Shown here: in pieces, positions 35,141 through 43,201 of the stretch
How the letters are laid out: every line of letters starts with the position of its first letter
Position numbering within the stretch: the stretch's first letter is position 1
DNA from: Vibrio sp. 99-70-13A1
GTDB taxonomy: Bacteria; Pseudomonadota; Gammaproteobacteria; Enterobacterales; Vibrionaceae
Direction: 5' to 3'
DNA: 50,240 nt
NCBI RefSeq assembly: GCF_013114625.1
Contig: NZ_VTXD01000037.1
Coordinates: 1 to 50,240 of the forward strand
Program-made: the position numbers and the translations under genes
The notes under the pieces: model-generated
The model's input: the letters and a program-made list of their open reading frames with translations, nothing else
Databases searched by the model: none
What the model was told of the DNA's origin: nothing

Positions 35141-35602
35141 GTGAAGACTAAATTATTAATGATGTTATTAGTGACTTCATTTATTACTGGCTGTGTTGTC
35201 TACCCTACCCAAAGAACTTATTTTAAACCTGTAAAATCTCAGCAATTTGAGCTGACCAAGTCTCAAAGCTGCGGATATCACAAAGTACAATACGACGGCT
35301 TAAAAAAAGGAGAAATCAGAGTTTTTCCTGATGATAAAGAACAAGCGCCACTAAGAGTGTTAGTCGTGACTGATGGGTATGAAGTGGAAAAAGCAAATGT
35401 CGCCCTTATTCTGGATGGAAAGCCTGTAACCCCTGATTCATTTGGGCAGCTTTATCACCATTCACATATTCGAGGATTTGAGCTTACGGTTGACGAAAAA
35501 CCGAGAAGCATCGAAAACTTAAAGATAATTGTTGATGGTGACCAATATGAATTCAATCAGGAAACAGAGTCTGATATTTATTACGCTTCTATTAATTGCT
35601 GA
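35141..35602 (+). CDS. Small lipoprotein of unknown function
   Basis: 153 residues from a GTG at 35141, with GAAGG (35126-35130) upstream. The signal sequence MKTKLLMMLLVTSFITGC ends in a lipobox (ITGC, Cys at 18). The mature part is beta-rich (FELTKSQSCGYHKVQYDGLK, PLRVLVVTDGYEVEKANVAL) and has a Cys at residue 44 and a C-terminal Cys that might pair. No family is recognised. It is convergent with the following minus-strand gene; between them lie a long hairpin and a heptamer array. Confidence 0.72.
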   Translation: MKTKLLMMLLVTSFITGCVVYPTQRTYFKPVKSQQFELTKSQSCGYHKVQYDGLKKGEIRVFPDDKEQAPLRVLVVTDGYEVEKANVALILDGKPVTPDSFGQLYHHSHIRGFELTVDEKPRSIENLKIIVDGDQYEFNQETESDIYYASINC

Positions 35603-35635
35603 TATAAATTAAGTCATTAATAAAAATCGGACTGG

Positions 35636-35689
35636 ATAATATCGACAATGCTAAATGTTATTAAGGTGACATTTAGCTGTCGATATTAT
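35636..35689. other. Long bulged inverted repeat between convergent genes
   Basis: ATAATATCGACA (35636-35647) plus GCTAAATGT (35650-35658) pair with ACATTTAGC (35669-35677) and TGTCGATATTAT (35678-35689): 21 bp with a 2-nt bulge and a 10-nt loop. TCGATATTATT is repeated just beyond. No T-tract. It may end transcription from both sides or be a small mobile or repeat-type element. Confidence 0.6.
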
Positions 35690-35755
35690 TGCGCTTCGAT
35701 ATTATTGAAAAGTAGAGTGTAATATTTTAAGTGTTATGTCTTCAGCAGTAGTATT

Positions 35756-35832
35756 TTATGGCTTATGGCTTATGGCTTATGGCTTATGGCTTATGGCTTA
35801 TGGCTTATGGCTTATGGCTTATGGCTTATGGC
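35756..35832 (-). repeat. Heptanucleotide array TTATGGC (= GCCATAA), eleven copies
   Basis: Eleven perfect copies of TTATGGC on the plus strand. In the sense direction of the minus-strand gene ending at 35826 the unit reads GCCATAA. The first sense unit overlaps the gene end and supplies its last codon (CCA) and the TAA stop. Confidence 0.95.
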
Positions 35833-37016
35833 TCCTTCGAGATAAGCCCATAAGGTAGATTTGAGAAGACTTCAGGTTGACCCATGTAAGTAGGCGCTTC
35901 ATTCACTTTTTGCCAATCGAGTAGCATTATCGCAAGTACATTTCTATGCTCACCGTACTGGAGATCAAAATCTCCAGTCACGGATGGAATCATGCCTTTC
36001 TCTTTGTCGATAGAAGCCAGAATCGCTTGGCGGGTTTTCTCAACTACTGGGTCATCTTCTAAACCCGCGAGTAAAAATGTGAGACCGACTTCAGCAATAA
36101 CGTCTTCTTTTGCGCGCAATAGAATTGTGTCGATATTGTCTCTGAAATAATCGTAAATCCATTGATGTTCTTTTTCACTTATTTGATGTTGATAGTATTC
36201 CGAATCACCAAAGATAATATGAGTCATGCCATACAGTTTATTTCCATATTGCTGTTGGGTTAATTTCTTATCGGTTTCATCCGGATAGGCAGATTTGAAT
36301 GTCTTAACGAACTCATCGACAACGTCTTGCTCACCTAATTGTCTTAGCCAATACACTTGGTTAGCCAATTGGGCTGCCCATGCTTTTACCATGTCTTGGT
36401 TAGATACATAGTGAGTGAAATCGTAGCGTCTGATTATCTCTCGTAGTTTGTCATCATTTTTATGTTCAAGCCCATACTCATTGGCTCTTGCCATTGAGCC
36501 GAGTAGATCGACACCTAGATACAGGTATTCCGGCATGTGCTTGGTAATGTTGTATCGTCGAACACTACGTTCATCGGTTTCATCAGTATAAGACGTGACT
36601 CGTTTTTCAGAATAAAGGACAATTTGCTCAAGAGTGTGGACTTCATTTGAAAGGCGATTCAGCTTATTCGCAACACGAGCCATATCACTCCACACTGCAG
36701 CCGTGTACTTGTCATCAAGAGTTTGGCGATACATACGAAGCCCATAATGACCTTCTTTGAATGCTGGCAAGGTGTAAAGTTGGCTTTCATACGTATTTCT
36801 AATCAAATTCGCCGCTTCTTTGTAATCACTACTTAATGCCGACTTTTTTGATAGCGAATGAGTTACTAGCCCACTTTTTGATTGCACGTTGTTTAATAGT
36901 TTATTACTTGTTGAAGATGAGGTGGATTCTGCAGCTATAAGTGATTCGCTAGCGTACGCGCCAAAAGTTAAAGAGGCAGCTAAAGCAATGCTGATTGAAA
37001 GGGTCGTTAGCTTCAT
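35826..37016 (-). CDS. Exported protein of unknown function (possibly DUF3541)
   Basis: 396 residues. A signal peptide (LSISIALAASLTFGAYA, then SES) indicates export to periplasm or beyond. After a Ser-rich linker the protein is mostly alpha-helical, with GHYGLRMYRQTLDDKYTAAVWSDMA, YNITKHMPEYLYLGVDLLGSMARANEYGL and NKLYGMTHIIFGDSEYYQHQ among its most conserved-looking parts; no membrane helix is seen. From memory it resembles vibrio proteins labelled DUF3541, but this was not checked. Its last codon and stop are formed by a heptanucleotide repeat, so its C-terminus can vary with repeat slippage only if the first unit changes. Confidence 0.78.
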   Translation of the reverse strand: MKLTTLSISIALAASLTFGAYASESLIAAESTSSSTSNKLLNNVQSKSGLVTHSLSKKSALSSDYKEAANLIRNTYESQLYTLPAFKEGHYGLRMYRQTLDDKYTAAVWSDMARVANKLNRLSNEVHTLEQIVLYSEKRVTSYTDETDERSVRRYNITKHMPEYLYLGVDLLGSMARANEYGLEHKNDDKLREIIRRYDFTHYVSNQDMVKAWAAQLANQVYWLRQLGEQDVVDEFVKTFKSAYPDETDKKLTQQQYGNKLYGMTHIIFGDSEYYQHQISEKEHQWIYDYFRDNIDTILLRAKEDVIAEVGLTFLLAGLEDDPVVEKTRQAILASIDKEKGMIPSVTGDFDLQYGEHRNVLAIMLLDWQKVNEAPTYMGQPEVFSNLPYGLISKEP

Positions 37017-37380
37017 AGCAGTCGTTCCAAATGATGAGCAAGATTCAAATAAACTATCAGTTGGAGAAGATGGCTATGTGAGTATTCGGTCAAAGATAAG
37101 TTAGATTTATTGGTTAATTACCGCTAATTTCGTTTTTCTATAATATATTTATATGAATCCCAGCCTAATTCTTTAAACTTAAGTTGAATGGATGCTTTAT
37201 CGTTTGAAGTGAAGTACAGGATTTATATGAACTTTTAATGATGGTTGTCTTATTGTTTTACTTCAAAGTCAGACCACTCAAATATGCACTTCATTCACAT
37301 TTAGTTTATCCTTAATAATAGTTATATAAATAAAACCGACCTTAATGAACGGTGAAATTAAGGGGAACAGTGGAGCATGA
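37017..37380. other. Non-coding region between divergent genes
   Basis: 364 nt without a gene. The only structure I see is a pair of inverted 8-mers, TTTGAAGT (37203-37210) and ACTTCAAA (37260-37267), 49 nt apart. AAGGGG and TGGAG near 37360-37373 probably belong to the ribosome site of the next gene. Confidence 0.5.
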
Positions 37381-38757
37381 ATGCTAAATTGGTTAAGTAA
37401 ACAGTGGTCGGTGAGAGTACTTGCTTTTACATTTATTGTGTTAGCAGTAGGAGCAATAGAGTCTTTTCACCGAAACCAGGTTACATTTTTAAAAAATGAA
37501 TCTGCAGCGGAGGCTAAAAAGCATTTGTCTGTTATTCGTTCTCGCCTAGAAGCTGCCATTGTTTCTGATATTTATGTTCTTAATAGCCTTTCTACACTGA
37601 TCACAGTAAACCCAGATGCGGGTCCTAAAGAGTGGGAAAAAATCGCTGCGAATATCATCCAAGAAGGCTCTCACGTTAAGAGCATCGGGTTAGCAAAAGA
37701 TGATGTCATTAATTTCGTTTACCCATTTAGAGGCAATGAAAAGGCTATTGGTGTCGATTATCGGGATGTTCCTGAGCAATGGGAGTCGGTAAAAATTGCT
37801 TATGAAATTGAACAAATCTTTATCTCTGGACCTGTTGATCTTGTGCAAGGTGGAAAAGGTCTTATTGCAAGAAATCCTATCTTTACTGATCCTCCATTTA
37901 ATAAAGACTATTGGGGGGTCTGCAGTGCCATTATTGATTTTCAGTCACTTTTTAAAGAAGTGGGAGTCGAAAACTTCGAGTTAAAATATCGACTTGGTAT
38001 CCGAGGGCTAAATAGTACAGGCATAGATGGGGCTATTTTTTATGGTAACGCTTCGATCTTTGAGGATGCATTTGCCACTGAACAAGTAAATTTCCCTTAT
38101 GGAAGTTGGTATATAGCGGCTTCGCTTGATGGTGATTCTCTTGCAGATTTACCTTGGTATCGAGTGTACTTTGTCCGTTTAGTCGGTTATGTGCTCTTGC
38201 TTATACTCTCTTTGACGTTTATGACCATTTATCAATTGTATTCCATGGCTCATAGTCGTTCTCTTCATGATGAACTTACCAAGTTACCTAATCGACGTTA
38301 TTTCATCTATAGCTTAAACCAGCAGTTCGATAGTGCCCGTAAACATGGAACAGAAACATTTGCAGTGATGAATCTGGATTTAGATAAATTTAAAGCCATT
38401 AATGATACTTACGGGCATGCTGCTGGGGATAAAGTACTCGTGGCCTGTGCTGAGCGTTTAAAAAGCGTGCTTCGCAGCTCGGACATTGTGGCTAGGATTG
38501 GCGGTGATGAGTTTTTAATTCTACTGCCCCGCGTGAAAGGCAATGTTGATGCGTTAGCTATAAGCCAAAAACTACAAAGTGCGATCTGTAGAACGCCTGT
38601 GATTTATGAGCAAGACTTGATATACCTAAAGGTCAGTATTGGCTGGGCGACCTACGAGCCGTGTTATGAAGATGTAGACGCTTTACTAAGAGCGGCTGAC
38701 GAGCGAATGTATGAAGTAAAGCGTAATGCACTTCAGTCTGCCAATTTTGTGAAATAA
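37381..38757 (+). CDS. CHASE-domain diguanylate cyclase
   Basis: 458 residues. The first membrane segment is at about residues 11-28. The periplasmic part carries CHASE-domain marks: HVKSIGLAKDDVINFVYPFRGNEKAIGVDYR and GLIARNPIFTDPPFNKDYWGV. The second membrane segment is YFVRLVGYVLLLILSLTFMTIY (about 260-281). The C-terminal GGDEF domain has DELTKLPNRR, LDLDKFKAINDTYGHAAGD and an intact ARIGGDEFLILLPR. An R-S-S-D sequence five residues before GGDEF is the product-inhibition I-site. It should make cyclic-di-GMP from GTP when its sensor binds a ligand. Monocistronic. Confidence 0.92.
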   Translation: MLNWLSKQWSVRVLAFTFIVLAVGAIESFHRNQVTFLKNESAAEAKKHLSVIRSRLEAAIVSDIYVLNSLSTLITVNPDAGPKEWEKIAANIIQEGSHVKSIGLAKDDVINFVYPFRGNEKAIGVDYRDVPEQWESVKIAYEIEQIFISGPVDLVQGGKGLIARNPIFTDPPFNKDYWGVCSAIIDFQSLFKEVGVENFELKYRLGIRGLNSTGIDGAIFYGNASIFEDAFATEQVNFPYGSWYIAASLDGDSLADLPWYRVYFVRLVGYVLLLILSLTFMTIYQLYSMAHSRSLHDELTKLPNRRYFIYSLNQQFDSARKHGTETFAVMNLDLDKFKAINDTYGHAAGDKVLVACAERLKSVLRSSDIVARIGGDEFLILLPRVKGNVDALAISQKLQSAICRTPVIYEQDLIYLKVSIGWATYEPCYEDVDALLRAADERMYEVKRNALQSANFVK

Positions 38758-38846
38758 GTAGAATTTTCTATTCGAAAGTTTTGGTTGCTGAAAGTAGGGA
38801 AAAGCCTCAGAATATCGCGCTTCACTCGATATTGAGTAAAAGTATG

Positions 38847-38881
38847 AAGCCGCACAGTCATTTTGATGATTCCGGCTTTAT
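38847..38881 (+). terminator. Hairpin between the GGDEF gene and rhlE
   Basis: AAGCCG (38847-38852) pairs with CGGCTT (38873-38878), with inner TCAT/ATGA pairing, then TTATCTTC. Either the terminator of the upstream gene or a 5'-leader element of rhlE, whose ATG is 34 nt away. Confidence 0.5.
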
Positions 38882-38911
38882 CTTCATGTTATTAAACAGA
38901 GAAAATAATCT

Positions 38912-40471
38912 ATGAGTTTTACCTCTTTGGGCCTTTCTGCTCCAATCCTTAAAGCAATTGAAGAGCAAGGTTACGACAAGCCATCGCCAATTCAAGAAAA
39001 AGCTGTTCCGGCTGTTCTAAAAGGCAACGATGTTATGGCTGCGGCCCAAACGGGTACAGGTAAGACGGCAGGTTTCACGCTTCCTATCCTGGAGATTTTA
39101 TCAAAAGGACCTCGTGTTAAACCTAACCAAGCTCGCGCTTTGGTTCTAACACCGACGCGTGAACTGGCTGCACAAGTTAATGGCAGCGTAGTGAAGTACT
39201 CTAAGCACTTGGATCTTACTTCGAGTGTTGTATTTGGTGGTGTGAAGATCAACCCTCAAATGCAGAAACTGCGTAAAGGCAGTGACGTACTTGTGGCAAC
39301 ACCTGGTCGTCTTTTAGATTTATACAACCAAAATGCGATTCGATTCGATCAATTAGAAATTTTGGTTTTGGATGAAGCTGACCGTATGCTTGATATGGGT
39401 TTCATTCGTGACATTCGTAAAATCTTAGCTTTCCTTCCTAAGAAGCGTCAAAACTTGCTATTTTCAGCAACGTTCTCTGATGACATTCGTCGTTTAGCAA
39501 AAGGTTTGGTTAATAACCCGGTAGAGATTTCCGTAAACCCTGCTAACTCAACGGCAAAAACAGTAGAGCAAAGCATTTTCCCTGCTGATCAAAAGAAAAA
39601 AGCACCGATGCTAGCGAAGCTAATCAAAGATAATGATTGGCACCAAGTATTGGTATTTAGCCGCACCAAGCATGGTGCAAATAAGCTTTCTCGCTTCTTA
39701 GATGAGCAAGGAATCACTTCAGCTCCAATTCACGGTAATAAAAGCCAAGGGGCTCGTACAAAAGCTCTTGAGAACTTCAAAACGGGTAAAGTTCGCGTGC
39801 TAGTGGCAACGGACATTGCTGCTCGTGGTATTGATATCCCTCAGCTGCCACAAGTTGTGAACTTTGATTTACCTAATGTATCTGAAGATTATGTACACCG
39901 TATTGGTCGTACAGGTCGCGCAGGTGAAGCTGGTAAAGCGATTTCATTGGTTTCTGCAGATGAAGCCGCTGATTTATTCGGTATTGAACGCTTGATTCAA
40001 CAAGTACTGCCTCGCCATGAGCTTGAAGGTTTTGCGCCGGTAAACAAACTGCCTGAATCACGTTTAGATAGTCGCCCTATCAAACCAAAGAAACCTAAAA
40101 AACCAAAAACTGATCATAATGATGGTCAACGTTCTGGTGAAAATTCTCGTGGGCATAAGCCTGCAGGAAAAAACAAACGTCACGTAGCGGGTAATGGTTC
40201 TGCACCAAAACGTAAACCAAATACGGCGAAAAATTCTGCTAATAAATCAGGTGATGGTGCTCAATCAACTGCTGGTGATAATTCTGTTAAGAATAATGGA
40301 AATAACTTTAAACGCGGTAATGGTGGCAATAAACCAGCTGAGAATCGTTCAAATGGTGATAACAAACCTTCAGAATACGGTTCAAGAAAGCCTGCTGGTA
40401 ACCGTTCGAAGAAGCCATTTTCTCGCAACTCATCAAAGCCAGCATCTGCGCCAAAAACTAACCACGGTTAG
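38912..40471 (+). CDS. rhlE: DEAD-box ATP-dependent RNA helicase RhlE
   Basis: 519 residues. All helicase motifs are present: FTSLGLSAPILKAIEEQGY (Q-motif region), AAQTGTGKT (I), PTRELAAQ (Ia), TPGRLLDL (Ib), VLDEADRML (II), FSATF (III), VFSRTKHGANKL (IV), VATDIAARGIDIP (V) and HRIGRTGRAG (VI). The domain order and the opening MSFTSLGLSAPI are typical of RhlE, which remodels RNA and assists ribosome assembly and decay. The C-terminal 130 residues are a low-complexity Lys/Asn/Gly/Ser-rich tail, longer than in E. coli RhlE and likely RNA-binding. A perfect terminator follows. Confidence 0.93.
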   Translation: MSFTSLGLSAPILKAIEEQGYDKPSPIQEKAVPAVLKGNDVMAAAQTGTGKTAGFTLPILEILSKGPRVKPNQARALVLTPTRELAAQVNGSVVKYSKHLDLTSSVVFGGVKINPQMQKLRKGSDVLVATPGRLLDLYNQNAIRFDQLEILVLDEADRMLDMGFIRDIRKILAFLPKKRQNLLFSATFSDDIRRLAKGLVNNPVEISVNPANSTAKTVEQSIFPADQKKKAPMLAKLIKDNDWHQVLVFSRTKHGANKLSRFLDEQGITSAPIHGNKSQGARTKALENFKTGKVRVLVATDIAARGIDIPQLPQVVNFDLPNVSEDYVHRIGRTGRAGEAGKAISLVSADEAADLFGIERLIQQVLPRHELEGFAPVNKLPESRLDSRPIKPKKPKKPKTDHNDGQRSGENSRGHKPAGKNKRHVAGNGSAPKRKPNTAKNSANKSGDGAQSTAGDNSVKNNGNNFKRGNGGNKPAENRSNGDNKPSEYGSRKPAGNRSKKPFSRNSSKPASAPKTNHG

Positions 40472-40495
40472 TTCTGAAATTTTATTCGGTATATG

Positions 40496-40535
40496 AAAAA
40501 AGCGCAAAGCTCACATTGAGTCTTTGCGCTTTTTT
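40496..40535 (+). terminator. Intrinsic terminator of rhlE
   Basis: AAAAAAGCGCAAAG (40496-40509) pairs perfectly with CTTTGCGCTTTTTT (40522-40535). It can serve both rhlE and the convergent chemoreceptor gene. Confidence 0.88.
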
Positions 40536-40583
40536 GTATGAGCGATAAGCTCGATTAAGTTTAGTGCTGTCCGCTCACCTTCG

Positions 40584-42584
40584 TTATAGGCTGAGTTTAA
40601 ATTCACTTAATTTGTGTTGTACGCCAGCCACTTCCACTTTGTAATCGTCAACAATAGTATTCAGATCATTTGCTAGTGCCCCAGTGTTTTGCGCAATTTC
40701 ACTTAGCGTGTCGATATCTTTATCTACTTCTTCACTGGCTTTTGATTGTTCAATCGTTGAATTAGCGATGCTTGTAATGTGTTCACTGAGTTGCCCAATG
40801 ACAACGCCTAACTGCTGGACACTTGCATTCACTACATGAACGGATTGATGAGTCCCATCACTAGCTTCGCGGCTCTTATCCATGTTGTTTACTGAGCGTC
40901 GAGTATTTTCAGTGATTTTCTCAAGTAATTGACTGATGTTTTGTGTGGCATCCTTACTGCGTTGTGCCAAATCACGTACTTCCGAAGACACAACAGCAAA
41001 ACCTCGACCATGTTCGCCAGCTCTTGCCGCTTCAATGGCAGCATTAAGTGCGAGCAAGTTCGTTTGTTCTGAAATCCCCTGAATTGATGCAACAATCTGC
41101 CCGATACTATGGGTATCTTTTTCCAGTTCGGTCATACAGCTTTGTGTTTCTGTTATTTGAGCTAGTAGCCCTTCAACCGAAGCAAATGAAGCTTCACTTT
41201 GATTTAGGCAATCCGTCACTTGCCCCTGCATGTCTGATGTTTCCGACAGGGCTCGTTCAGCAGATGCTGCTATTTCTAAACTTGATTGTGATAACTCAGT
41301 CATAGCGGTAGCGATATTTGCACATTTGGCCGTTGTAGCTTGGCTACTGCTATCTAGGTTATGGGAGTTATTTACAATAGTATCGAGGCGAATGGTGCTG
41401 TGCTCATTCGTTTTTGTTACATCGGATAGTAGAACTTTGATATTTTTAGTAAGGGCATCAATGCTAGAAGATATTTGTGAAATTTCATCTTTTCCTTCCA
41501 TATTAAGCTGGACAGTCAGATCTCTTTGCTTAGACATTTGATCTAAGTTCGAGGTTAAAAACTCCACTCGTTTTTTAAGGTTTTGTACGCACAAGACAAT
41601 AGAAAGCAGAAGTAGTGATCCAACAGTTAAAATTAATACAACCAATAGCTGGCTTAAAAAGTTAGCTTGCTTAGCACTGTTGTTAGATGTGCTGATCATA
41701 TTTTCTTGTAAACCACTTCGTAAGCCATTCAATAGCTTAATTCTGTCTGTTGCTAATGAAAACCATGCACTTGCTTCCGGACCTTTTATTGCTTCCAGGT
41801 TATTTGATTGTGATAAAAAGCTATTTTGAATATTTTCAACTTTCTTCCAACTGTCCTGCTGAGTGAGACCATTTAGTTGAGTCGCGTACTTCGGTGGCAT
41901 TTCAATTATTGCACTGCGCATAGCATAACCACCTTGCGCAATGTAGCCTTGGATATTGGCAAATAAAGCGGGAGTTGCGTTACCTCTTGCAAACACTCCA
42001 TTCAATGCCCCACGTACTTGCCCTGCTTTTTCTTTCATTGTAACAATCGAAATTAACGAAGCGCCTAATGTAGTGATTTCAGAATTTGAAATGTTTGCTA
42101 AGAGCATTGCTGAATTATCAATAGCCAGTTGGTTAATATCAGAATAGTAGGCAAAAGGAGAGGACTTCGGCTTTAAACTATCTACTTGCGAACGAAGATC
42201 TGAAATCGAGCGTAAACGTTGTTGAATATCTTTGCCTAGTTTTTGAGTCAACTCTTGAGATAAATATTCAGGCGTGAATTGGAGTAGGGCATTGATATGT
42301 TTGTCTGCAATTTTGCGTTGCTTATTCAGGTTAGAGACTTGGGTAGGGTTACCTTTACTACCAAGCACTCCGGCTGAAAGACCGCGTTCAACTGCAATGT
42401 TATGAGCAAGGTTGTCGTAAAGTGCGACTAACTGTACGGCTTCTTGATCTTGATTCGAGGTATAAGCTTGTTCTCGGTAGTCAATAACTGACAGAGAGGC
42501 GAGGATGAGTGATATAAGCAGTGGTACACCTGCAATAAAAGTGACCACTAAGTACAGAGGGAACCGACGTAATATAAGTTTCAA
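40584..42584 (-). CDS. Methyl-accepting chemotaxis protein with NIT sensor domain
   Basis: About 666 residues from the TTG at 42584, because AGGAG lies 6 nt upstream of it; a TTG at 42611 in frame has no such site. After membrane segment 1 (YLVVTFIAGVPLLISLILASLSV) comes a helical periplasmic domain with AVERGLSAGVLGSKG, the signature of the NIT (nitrate/nitrite sensing) domain. Membrane segment 2 is LLVVLILTVGSLLLLSIVLCV (about 310-330), then HAMP and a signalling domain with the intact tip ISEQTNLLALNAAIEAARAG. A nitrate or nitrite response is suggested by the NIT family only. The Qrr sRNA gene is divergent from it. Confidence 0.92.
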   Translation of the reverse strand: MKLILRRFPLYLVVTFIAGVPLLISLILASLSVIDYREQAYTSNQDQEAVQLVALYDNLAHNIAVERGLSAGVLGSKGNPTQVSNLNKQRKIADKHINALLQFTPEYLSQELTQKLGKDIQQRLRSISDLRSQVDSLKPKSSPFAYYSDINQLAIDNSAMLLANISNSEITTLGASLISIVTMKEKAGQVRGALNGVFARGNATPALFANIQGYIAQGGYAMRSAIIEMPPKYATQLNGLTQQDSWKKVENIQNSFLSQSNNLEAIKGPEASAWFSLATDRIKLLNGLRSGLQENMISTSNNSAKQANFLSQLLVVLILTVGSLLLLSIVLCVQNLKKRVEFLTSNLDQMSKQRDLTVQLNMEGKDEISQISSSIDALTKNIKVLLSDVTKTNEHSTIRLDTIVNNSHNLDSSSQATTAKCANIATAMTELSQSSLEIAASAERALSETSDMQGQVTDCLNQSEASFASVEGLLAQITETQSCMTELEKDTHSIGQIVASIQGISEQTNLLALNAAIEAARAGEHGRGFAVVSSEVRDLAQRSKDATQNISQLLEKITENTRRSVNNMDKSREASDGTHQSVHVVNASVQQLGVVIGQLSEHITSIANSTIEQSKASEEVDKDIDTLSEIAQNTGALANDLNTIVDDYKVEVAGVQHKLSEFKLSL

Positions 42585-42901
42585 AACATTCTCCTGAAAA
42601 GAATTGTTCAATAGGTATTATCGTGTGTGGATTATAGTTTCTAAGAAGTTGAATTTCTGAGGTAACTCCCGATGCAAATCACACTTTTATATTTGATTTT
42701 ATTGTCAATAATACTATCGAGTAGTTTGCTTTATAAAAATTTATAGGGTGTAGGGTGTGTGCCTATTATCAATAAAATATAGCTCTGTTTATGGTGAAGA
42801 CTGATTGCTCGACTCAATTTATATCCCTCATTTATAACGGTAATTAAAGTGTAGTAGATAAAAGTTGCTGATAATGGTCTCACTAGCAAATATATTAAAA
42901 A

Positions 42902-42927
42902 TTGCGTTTTGCAATTGCAATGTGCAA
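42902..42927 (+). promoter_or_regulatory. Two adjacent LuxO-type boxes
   Basis: TTGCGTTTTGCAA (42902-42914) and TTGCAATGTGCAA (42915-42927) both follow the pattern TTGCA-N3-TGCAA, the second perfectly and the first with one change. They lie about 90-110 nt upstream of the predicted Qrr start, where enhancer binding by phosphorylated LuxO is expected. The assignment rests on the remembered LuxO box consensus. Confidence 0.8.
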
Positions 42928-42987
42928 AATGAAAGTGAAATTTGGGTCAATAAGTGTCTGAATGCCTAATAAATGGTGAATTAAAGG

Positions 42988-43004
42988 TTGGCACGCATAC
43001 TGCA
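42988..43004 (+). promoter_or_regulatory. Sigma-54 promoter of the Qrr sRNA
   Basis: TTGGCACGCATACTGCA: the -24 GG (42990-42991) and -12 GC (43002-43003) are correctly spaced and the flanking TGGCACG is a full match. Transcription should begin near 43014-43016. Confidence 0.88.
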
Positions 43005-43014
43005 TTATTATTAG

Positions 43015-43122
43015 TGACCCTTCTTAAGCCGAGGGTCACCTAGCCAACTGACGTTGTTAGTGAACCTAATATTGTTCACAAAAATATATAGCCAATCACT
43101 GATTTGTGGTTGGTTTTTTTTT
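43015..43122 (+). ncRNA. qrr: Qrr quorum-regulatory small RNA
   Basis: About 108 nt. Stem 1 is GTGACCCT (43014-43021) with AGGGTCAC (43032-43039). The single-stranded core CTAGCCAACTGACGTTGTTA (43040-43059) is the nearly invariant mRNA-pairing region of vibrio Qrr RNAs. A further stem is GTGAAC/GTTCAC (43060-43079). The terminator is CCAATCAC (43092-43099) with GTGGTTGG (43106-43113) and nine T residues. Qrr RNAs, made at low cell density by LuxO-P and sigma-54, pair with mRNAs through Hfq and control LuxR/HapR-type master regulators, AphA and LuxO itself. The copy here is not next to luxO, so it is not the luxO-linked Qrr1; the paralogue number is not assigned. Confidence 0.92.
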
Positions 43123-43201
43123 GCCAAAAATCAGCTATCACTAACTCCATCCTCACTCGGTTATGTGATATTCCACCTGTTTTTATAGCCGTCTTACTCA
43201 G

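Noticed and set aside
20648..35832. Heptamer arrays as CRISPR repeats
   Set aside because: The units are 7 bp and directly contiguous with no spacers, and no cas genes are present.
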